The translations under genes were made by a program, and so were the position numbers. A DNA stretch of 64,000 nt, from assembly GCF_024611995.1 (NCBI RefSeq), contig NZ_CP102509.1, forward strand, positions 2,790,001 through 2,854,000, in the 5' to 3' direction. Each line of letters starts with the position of its first letter. The stretch's first letter is position 1. The notes beneath the pieces were generated by a model that was not told the origin of the DNA, made no database searches, and was given only the letters and a program-made list of their open reading frames with translations. Positions 63,597-64,000 of the stretch are shown here, in pieces. The DNA is from Streptomyces sp. NBC_00162 (GTDB lineage Bacteria > Actinomycetota > Actinomycetes > Streptomycetales > Streptomycetaceae).

Positions 63597-64000
63597 TCAG
63601 CCCGCCTGGGGCTGTTCCTGGAGGGGGTCTTCCTTGGTGTATGTGAGACGTTCCACCTGGCCCGGCTGGAAGTCGTCCTTGATCTCCTTGCCGTTAACGA
63701 AGAGCTTCACGGCCCCGGCGTCCCCGAGCACGAGGTCGACGGACTCCTTGTCCGTGAACGTCTTGGACTGGCCCTGGGTCAGGGTGCCGTCGAAGAGCAG
63801 CCGGCCGTTGTGGTCCTTGGCCGAGATCCAGCTCTCGCCGGTGTCGGCCGTCAGGACGACCGTGACGAGGTCCTTGGGCGCGGCGGCGATCGCGCTGTCG
63901 GAAGGCTCCGGCTTGGGCGCCAGCGGGGCCTGGGGCGTCTGCTGGGGCTGCGCGGCCGGCTTCCCGCCGCTCTGCTTGGGAGCGGGCTTCGGGGCGGCGG
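63597..64000 (-). CDS. RodZ-like protein with DUF4115, N-terminus beyond window
   Basis: C-terminal 133 or so residues of a minus-strand gene. It reads ESWISAKDHNGRLLFDGTLT, then FTDKESVDLVLGDAGAVKL, FVNGKEIKDDFQPGQVERL and stops with EQPQAG. This is the DUF4115 periplasmic domain of actinobacterial RodZ-like HTH proteins. The upstream part of the visible sequence is Pro/Gln/Ala-rich (linker). Next to rimO-pgsA-cinA as usual. The cytoplasmic HTH and membrane helix are outside the window. Confidence 0.85.
   Translation of the reverse strand, partial: AAPKPAPKQSGGKPAAQPQQTPQAPLAPKPEPSDSAIAAAPKDLVTVVLTADTGESWISAKDHNGRLLFDGTLTQGQSKTFTDKESVDLVLGDAGAVKLFVNGKEIKDDFQPGQVERLTYTKEDPLQEQPQAG

Overview
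The window is a high-GC actinobacterial chromosome segment, most likely Streptomyces. Supporting signs are very strong G/C third positions, many GTG starts with GGAGG-type ribosome sites, an actinobacterial SOS box at lexA, a Tat-exported glycosidase, and long gene blocks in an order I associate with the Streptomyces core (nrdJ-nrdR-lexA-dinG; rshA-dapF-miaA-miaB; gluKR/gluABCD; recA-recX; clgR-cinA-pgsA-rimO-rodZ). No rRNA, tRNA or CRISPR array was seen. Both ends cut genes: nrdJ on the left and a RodZ-like gene on the right.

Layout. 1-6.4 kb: class II ribonucleotide reductase with its repressor NrdR, divergent from the SOS repressor lexA (perfect SOS box), then the DinG-type helicase. 6.5-12.8 kb: a four-gene minus-strand NRPS-independent siderophore (NIS) operon (diaminobutyrate aminotransferase, IucA/IucC synthetase, GNAT acyltransferase, second IucA/IucC synthetase). 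13-25.4 kb: a secreted trypsin-like protease, hflX with three tandem 19-bp repeats upstream, an M1 aminopeptidase, an RSH (p)ppGpp enzyme, dapF, miaA, two small genes including an MT0933-like antitoxin, a LigB-like protein and miaB. 25.4-32.2 kb: a TAXI binding protein, then a LacI-ROK kinase pair divergent from a GH-A (GH5_18-like) glycosidase and a GH85 endo-beta-N-acetylglucosaminidase, which together read as an N-glycan salvage locus. 32.2-38.1 kb: two-component system GluK-GluR next to the glutamate ABC transporter gluABCD. 38.2-43.6 kb: an FAD monooxygenase, a Cys-rich leader peptide followed by cysteine dioxygenase and a rhodanese, and an FtsX-type permease.

43.6-48.6 kb: recX-recA with a diverged SOS box, a lipoprotein, a Clp_N/HTH protein with a palindromic operator inside an apparently leaderless promoter, an AI-2E-type permease and DUF3046. 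48.7-52.7 kb: a squalene-cyclase-like barrel protein and azlC/azlD, separated from their probable AraC regulator by an intact IS481-family element with a 6-bp CCTAGC target duplication. 52.7-59.9 kb: Lhr helicase, an F420/NADP-type reductase, Nei-type glycosylase and an SDR. 59.9-64 kb: a small membrane protein, clgR, cinA, pgsA, rimO and the RodZ-like gene.

Themes. DNA damage and genome upkeep (lexA, dinG, recA, recX, lhr, nei, cinA, NrdJ) recur across the window. Nutrient scavenging loci (siderophore, N-glycan, glutamate, cysteine sulfur) lie between them. The observations most worth a second look are the Cys-codon leader at the cysteine dioxygenase operon, the N-glycan locus, the incomplete NIS siderophore operon, the leaderless Clp_N gene with its operator, the hflX upstream repeats, and the IS481 copy whose transposase takes its stop codon from the duplicated target site.
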